Made by a program: the position numbers and the translations under genes
In this document: in pieces, positions 60,001 to 64,000 of the stretch
Layout: every line of letters begins with the position of its first letter
Position numbering within the stretch: the stretch's first letter is position 1
Assembly: GCF_902459465.1 (NCBI RefSeq)
Contig: NC_047082.1
Coordinates: 8,659,407-8,723,406 of the forward strand
Source: Asterias rubens
Lineage: Eukaryota > Echinodermata > Asteroidea > Forcipulatida > Asteriidae
DNA length: 64,000 bases
Direction of reading: 5' to 3'
Notes under the pieces: model-generated
Seen by the model: the letters and a program-made list of their open reading frames with translations, nothing else
Database searches by the model: none
Told to the model about the DNA's origin: nothing

Positions 60001-63000
60001 GTTAGGGGCCACAGAGGTGGAAGTTAGGCCAAAGAAAAACCCTAGAGCTAACTTGATCCCCCATGTGGTATCCTTTATATCTAGTCTCTCCTCACTAATT
60101 AAAAACAATTTTTTTCCCACATGTTTTGTTGTGTTTTTTTTTATCCTCAATGTTAACTCCTTTTGTTTTCACACATTTTACCCAAACTCGTGTTTCACTT
60201 TTCCATTCACAAACAATTCTTTATATTTATCCAACGTTTCAATACTCAACCTTTTTTTTGAAATCTCTAACCTCTAGAATATAAACACATGATCTAATTT
60301 CCTGTCAGATCTTTTTTTTTTAAATCCATAATGTACAATATTTTTTTTTTCGTTCTTATTTTTAAAAAGTTGCTTTTTTAAACTGTGAAATTGATAAATT
60401 TAATCTATTTGTTTTGTTATGTAGGAACTTTATTGTGGACACTGTAGTGGTTGTACGTCACCTGTCACCAGACAGCCCTAGTAGAGACGCTCCTGCCGAT
60501 CATGGGGCAGCTAAGAGGCCCTGTTTTAGCCTGAAGGTAAGTCAGTTTCATCCACAGTCAAACAAAGACGAAACTTAAGGGCGTTGGATTTGAACCTGTG
60601 TCCTTTTGATTCAAGTATGGATGGAAACTCTGCCATTAATTTATATAGTTTTTCAACTTTTTTTTTTTTATATTTTGTCTGTTCTAATGTTTTTCTTTTG
60701 AGGGCGATTGCTGTTTAAGATATACTCTAGACTTGTGGACAAGTCGTTTAATGTCTGTCGCGGTGATAGCGTTCCGACTCCCTACCTAGATTCCCACGGT
60801 ATTCTACTACTGCTGTCATGACTACGAGGTCAGCAACTACGTGTAGCAGTTCACACGAGAGCAGAGATCTCGCCATAGTACCGCCATAGTACCGCCACAA
60901 CTCGACTATCTCACCGTGTGGGACCATTAACGACTTGTCCACAAGTCTATATATATTTCTCTGTTTTTGGTAGTTCTTGGTCAGATTGCTTGTTCTCAGT
61001 CTTCTGTTTATTATTGTGTTGTGAAGCTTGACCGAATAAATATTTATAAGTAAAAGCCTCTTTTCGTTCCCAGACTAACTTTGTAGAGGGTCGTGATCGT
61101 TGGTGGCATGATGTCATGACTGGCGTTACCGATGAATGTGATCCGGTGTGGCTGGAAGTGGAAGAACCCCTCTTCATGCTGTACACAAGGTACAACAACT
61201 TCTTCTTCTTCTTCTTCTTCTTTCTTCTTCCTTTCTAGTAAAGTCTTCATGATTGAAGATAGTCGCACTGCCTGACACACTGAGACGTACTGGTGTCTTT
61301 TAATTGGGTTGACAGGACCTACAGCTGTAAAACAAAAAAACTTCTTCTTCTTTCTTCTTCCTTTCTAGTACAATCTTCATGATTGAAGATAGTCGCACTG
61401 CCTGACACACTGAGACGAACCCCTTCTCTTTGAGATAAGTGTGTACTGGTTTCTTTTCCTTGTGTTGACAGGACCTACAGCTGTAAGTCCAATCCGAAGG
61501 GTGAAGCAATGGTTAAAGGAACACGTTGCCTTGGATCGGTCGAGCTGGTCTTTGAAAAGCGTTTGTAACCGTTTTTTATAAAATGCATATGGGCAGAAAG
61601 ATGTTGTAAAAGTAGAATACAATGATCCACACAAACATGCCTCGAAATTGCGTGGTTTTTGTTTTACCTCGTCGACTAACACGGTCGGCCATTTATGGGA
61701 GTCAAATTTTTGACTCCCATAAATGGCCGGCCGTGTTAGTTCGCACAGTAAAATGAAAACCACGCAATTTCGAGGCAAACTTGTGTGGATCATTGTGTTC
61801 TACTTTTAAAACATCTTTCCAACCGTATGCATTTTATAAAAAACGGTTACAAACGCTTTCTATAGACCAACTCGTCCGATCCAAGGCAACGTGTTCCTTT
61901 AAGTGTCTTGCTTAATTAAGGATACAAGTGTCACGACCGAGACGTGAACCAACACTTAGATCAGATACAGCAAAGACACTAAGTATTTTGTTTTCATTTT
62001 GTTATAATGCAGTGGTTCAACTGGGAAGCCGAAGGGTGTTGTACACACGCAAGCAGGGTACCTACTCTACGCTGCGACAACCTTCAAGTACTCCTTTGAC
62101 TACCACGAGGGAGACATTTATTGGTGTACGGCAGACATTGGGTGGATTACCGGCCACACCTACGTGGTGTACGGGCCGATGGCCAACGGAGCCACCAGCG
62201 TTATGGTTGGTTTCTTAACACTTGAGAATTTCAAGAAGTTCTTTAACTACACAATTTCTTTACCATTGCATTTAAAAATATTCAATATTTCTATATTTGC
62301 GTGTCATTTTTCGTTTGTAGTTTTGTAGTGATTTTAAACTGATTTCTATACTTTTCTTTTTAATCATGATAATTACTTTGTGTTTAAAGTTTTTTTTTTT
62401 TAATGTTACTCTGTAGAACCATGGATTATGTTTTTTTTATGGATTGGGCACTTTATAAATTTTTGCTTTGTTATTGTAATTAAGAAGAAGAATCTGTTTT
62501 GTTATAAAGTTCCTCACATTTTCTGTTTGTTCGTGTCCACAGTATGAAGGGGTACCCACTTACCCAGATGCAGGGCGCTGTTGGGAGATTACCGATAAGT
62601 ATAATGTAAATCTCTTTTACACGGCGCCCACCCTCATCCGATCTCTCATGAAGTTTGGGGAGGAACCAGTAAAAAAGTGAGTAACAACATCGGTGGGATA
62701 TTCTTTTTCTTGTTTTTTCTTTTTTTCGCTCCAGGAGTCACAATTTGGATAGATGTCATTTATTTTACAAAATATTTTGTCAATTTATTATCTTTAATTT
62801 TAAAGCCAGTCAGAGCAAATTAGTTTTACATTAATTTGGAGGTTATTCGTTCTAATCCTGATCTGGTAAATCTGTCTTTGTTCAACTGGAAATTATTTAC
62901 AACCTACCCAGTCAATTTTCCCTCAACCTACCCAGTCAATTTTACTTGAAACAAAATGAAATTAAAATAAGATTTGTACCGTACACTTCTCCTTTGTTCT

Positions 63001-64000
63001 GTAGGTACAGTCGCAAGTCGCTGAGAGTTCTTGGGACTGTAGGCGAGCCCATAAACCCAGAGGCGTGGTTGTTTTATTACAACGTCATCGGAGATGGTAG
63101 ATGTGCAATCAGCGACACCTTCTGGCAAACAGAAACGGTAAGATGATGGAACGATAAATCCAGTCACTAAAGCAGGGATGTGATTCCTCCGCTTTTAACC
63201 AGAAATCCTTTTTTGTTTTACCTCCACCCCCAAGAATAAATAAATAAATAAACAATTTACAACATACAAAAAATTTTGTTGAAGTTTTGTGTTGTACATT
63301 TTTTGTTGTCTAAATATTATTCCTTTACCATGGTTACAGGGAGGTCATACTGTGACTGCGCTACCAGGCTGTACACCCATGAAACCTGGATCAGCAGTAA
63401 GTTGTTCAGATTTTGTTGTTGACTGTTGTACGTTCAAATGTTAATGTCAACAAGTTATGTATCATTTTGGAGAGGAAACACTCTTTCCAGCCATGATACT
63501 CTTGTCAAATTTGGTGTATGTTCAGTATTTTTTACTATTATCCAAGAAGCAACTTTTCTTTTTTCAGTTGTTCAAGTATCTTATTTTCTTGTTTCGTCCA
63601 TTTAACTCTAGATTATCATAATGGCAGCTATTAAAGTAAGAAAGTCTGATATCATAAAAAAGAAAATTGTGTCCGGTATAACATTATAATACAAAGTGTT
63701 TTTGGTGGTGATTGCATTATTTATTAGATAAATATTTTCAGAAGTGTGAGTGAACATTGCGTGTATGTGCAGGGGCTTAGGCACATACAAGCTTTGATGG
63801 ATTAAAAGTAGTACTTTATTTTAAAAACTGGCCTTTAAACATATATCGTAGTAGAACTCAGTAGCTGAACACAAGAGATCAAACAAATTGAGCATTTTTA
63901 GAAGTCTTGATTGGTAACCAAAAACTCAATTGTTTTGTTTGTGTTGTAGTCCTTTCCATTCTTTGGGATTGACCCTGCTGTGGTTGACGAGAATGGTGAA
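48046..64000 (+). CDS. ACSS2: Acetyl-CoA synthetase, ACSS2-like; 12 exons visible, 3' end beyond the window
   Basis: The enzyme makes acetyl-CoA from acetate, ATP and CoA through acetyl-AMP. Exons are 48046-48383, 50138-50229, 50882-50985, 51705-51777, 53960-54035, 60425-60536, 61074-61189, 62013-62205, 62543-62676, 63005-63137, 63340-63396 and 63950-64000 (cut); all phases agree, giving 493 of about 700 residues. The N-terminal part has [40 protein letters not shown] leads into the nucleotide-binding half. The ATP P-loop [13 protein letters not shown] spans exons 7-8. [30 protein letters not shown] and the [11 protein letters not shown] adenine/acyl motif follow. No mitochondrial targeting peptide is evident from the ATG at 48046 (context AACATGGCG); an upstream in-frame ATG at 47968 adds 26 unremarkable residues. 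The conserved C-terminal lysine region lies outside the window. Confidence 0.9.
48755..48907. mobile_element. TA-flanked foldback element in ACSS intron 1
   Basis: AAGGTTTATCGCGA at the left is the exact complement of TCGCGATAAACCTT at the right, about 153 bp apart. The outermost bases can be read as TA on each side, as in Tc1/mariner-type insertions. It carries no coding sequence. Confidence 0.75.
49488..49662. repeat. F4 element in ACSS intron 1
   Basis: It starts GGCCCAATTTCATTGAGCTG and ends CAGCTGTTTGAAACTTGGCCC, with the F4 phrases GCTAAGCAGAAATGAGCAG and CACCAGTCACAA between. Confidence 0.75.
50434..50811. repeat. F1 TTAA element in ACSS intron 2
   Basis: It carries AAAGGTACTGGACACCATTA, ACTTGGTAAAAAGCCATGG, CTCCCTCTGAAGTAAC and ends GTCCAGTGCATTAAAAG. 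The right end lies about 70 bases before exon 3. Confidence 0.75.
51495..51672 (-). repeat. tRNA-Leu-like SINE head split by a small foldback element
   Basis: Minus strand: GGCGTGTCCTGACCGAGCGG and TTAAGAGCACCTGACTCAAG are a Leu-type head, and GGTTCGAGTCCCGG-like sequence (complement of CCGGGACTCGAACCC) is the B box. They are separated by a block at 51540-51628 whose ends GGGGTGCGTTT and AAACGCACCCC are exact complements. The block is best read as an insertion into the SINE. Confidence 0.7.
52948..53103 (+). repeat. tRNA-derived SINE, best-preserved copy
   Basis: CTCGGTAGTCTAGTTGGTAA and GGGTTCGAATCCCACCCGAG can pair as a short acceptor stem and T arm, a tRNA-like head. The tail contains AGGACTCGGGGAAAGTACTG, TATACAGTGCTAACACACACC and ends in an A-rich run. 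It lies in ACSS intron 4. Confidence 0.75.
53246..53922. mobile_element. F1 TTAA element carrying a nested foldback insert
   Basis: TTAA bounds both sides; the left arm begins AAAGACACTGTACACTATTGG and the right ends AAAGGTGTCCACTGCTTT. It is interrupted after GGTAAT by 53273-53565, a foldback whose ends are GCCCCTTATTTTTGACCGCG and CGCGGTCAAAAATATGGCCC. F1 sequence resumes with ATTGTCAAAGACCAG. The right end is 37 bases before ACSS exon 5. Confidence 0.85.
54251..54649. mobile_element. F2 TTAA palindrome, copy in ACSS intron 5
   Basis: TTAA on both sides; halves are near reverse complements around GGGAGTCAAAAATTTGACTCCC. The ends read AAAGGAACATGTTGCCTTGG and the complement of AAAGGAACACGTTGCC. 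It lies about 215 bases after the exon 5 donor. Confidence 0.9.
55408..55480 (+). repeat. tRNA-like SINE head
   Basis: CATGGCTGAACGGTCAAGGG resembles an A-box half, and GATTGTGGGTTCATGCCGC resembles a weak B box. Pairing is incomplete, so the assignment is tentative. Confidence 0.4.
56320..56665. repeat. F1 TTAA element, diverged
   Basis: AAGCCACTGGACACCTTATG, GTAGACCAGTCTTCTCACTT, AACTCAACTGGTTGTCAAAG and ATTTATTACCAATATAAAG match F1 with many changes. The right end is blurred. It lies just downstream of the nested GPCR stop codon. Confidence 0.65.
56737..57756 (-). CDS. Rhodopsin-class (class A) G-protein-coupled receptor, intronless, nested antisense in ACSS
   Basis: The 339-residue product has seven hydrophobic helices. 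Two N-glycosylation sequons (NNTT) precede helix 1, whose motif is SGNALS. Helix 2 has [10 protein letters not shown], and an extracellular Cys (LYCSIN) precedes helix 3, which ends in ERY in place of DRY. A Cys in the second outer loop (LLCVVG) can form the usual disulfide. Helix 6 carries CWTP and helix 7 NSFFNVFIY in place of NPxxY, followed by the Lys/Arg-rich tail. Start ATG is at 57756. It resembles the large amine/adenosine/orphan groups of class A, but the ligand cannot be told. It lies wholly in intron 5 (54036-60424) of the synthetase on the opposite strand. Single-exon structure suggests either a retrotransposed origin or the intronless habit common in this class. Confidence 0.85.
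   Translation of the reverse strand: MNNTTAEEYLSPYLIALRTCFVAAVVFMIISGNALSITVTRSMPKLADSTKVLMISLAAYDLLTGVISLPNVIASAFNFWPFGELYCSINATLDATCCCMSIILIVLMNAERYIAVTMPFQFPSLCAKNRVINLVVLLSILSFALQIILSLIQQDSDKFIFKAVLLCVVGSNGPLFEVSILVFFVILPLIVLILIYWRLIKLSRNHAVMLNKNKDCKNDPNFLDNKALRSFLVITVLFAVCWTPLRVARIIAAINQKQLKNWLIFITKGFAICNSFFNVFIYCFFNHSFRSATKRLLNPYFPCCKATIAPATANQTSQEMDCKPVKRRGTKAAFINVQL
59178..59580. repeat. F2 TTAA palindrome, diverged copy
   Basis: TTAA lies at each end. Phrases CTTTGCCTTGGATCAAG, ATGCCTGGAAATTGCACGG and TCCACACAAAC match F2, with about 10-20 percent changes by eye. It is in ACSS intron 5, right of the nested GPCR. Confidence 0.8.
60728..60949. mobile_element. F6 element, best copy, in ACSS intron 6
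   Basis: The ends are TAGACTTGTGGACAAGTCG and CGACTTGTCCACAAGTCTA, followed inward by TTTAATG and CATTAA, close complements. The 222-bp body carries a direct repeat CCGCCATAGTA and GTGATAGCGTTCCGACTC. It matches the diverged copies at 318-575 and 29840-30205. Confidence 0.8.
61197..61420. repeat. TTC microsatellite and duplicated segment in ACSS intron 7
   Basis: A run of TTC triplets at about 61197-61221 is followed by TTTCTTCTTCCTTTCTAGTA, and a segment of about 70 bases starting there and running through GCACTGCCTGACACACTGAG recurs about 130 bases downstream. The duplicates are nearly identical, so the event is recent. Confidence 0.8.
61513..61902. mobile_element. F2 TTAA palindrome, copy in ACSS intron 7
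   Basis: TTAA at both ends; the two halves are almost perfect complements around GGGAGTCAAATTTTTGACTCCC. It is the most symmetrical copy and would form a long hairpin if transcribed. It lies about 110 bases before exon 8. Confidence 0.9.

Overview
The window is animal nuclear DNA: intron-rich genes with canonical GT-AG junctions, a replication-type histone H1, and a very dense load of short palindromic transposons and tRNA-derived SINEs. The gene set and the sea-urchin-like H1 suggest a marine deuterostome, most likely an echinoderm such as a sea star. This is inferred from gene families and repeat style, not from a database search.

Layout. (1) 1969-10726, plus strand: a complete ten-exon PREB/SEC12-type gene, the ER-anchored WD40 exchange factor that recruits SAR1 for COPII vesicles. 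(2) 16125-19353 and 23504-about 28338, plus strand: two paralogous secreted lectin genes, each with a signal peptide and two tandem C-type lectin domains, sharing one exon and phase pattern. (3) 21935-22582, between the lectins: an intronless linker histone H1 with TATA box, inverted CCAAT, 3' stem-loop and histone downstream element. (4) 36994-37992: a membrane progestin receptor (PAQR family), coding region in one exon. (5) 48046 to the right edge: the first 12 exons (about 493 residues) of an ACSS2-like acetyl-CoA synthetase, cut by the window end. (6) 57756-56737, minus strand: an intronless rhodopsin-class GPCR nested antisense in the largest synthetase intron.

The remaining sequence (intergenic blocks 1-1968, 11.6-16.1 kb, 19.4-21.8 kb, 28.5-36.9 kb, 38.0-48.0 kb, and the introns) is mostly repeats. 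At least three families (F1 about 385 bp, F2 about 390 bp, F3 about 373 bp) are palindromic elements bounded by TTAA, which suggests non-autonomous elements mobilised by a piggyBac-type transposase. Others (F4, F5, F6 and several single foldbacks) carry different inverted ends and are often nested. Two degenerate LINE tails, several tRNA-headed SINEs and many simple repeats complete the picture.

The genes do not form a pathway or operon. The real local stories are the duplicated two-domain lectin pair around an orphan histone H1, the antisense GPCR nested in a metabolic gene, repeated copies of splice sites inside introns (lectin 1 intron 1, PREB intron 8), and frequent TTAA elements just upstream of 3' splice sites. 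I found no CRISPR, operon or clear novel enzymatic system. All intron-exon structures are my manual reconstructions, checked for reading-phase continuity across every junction.
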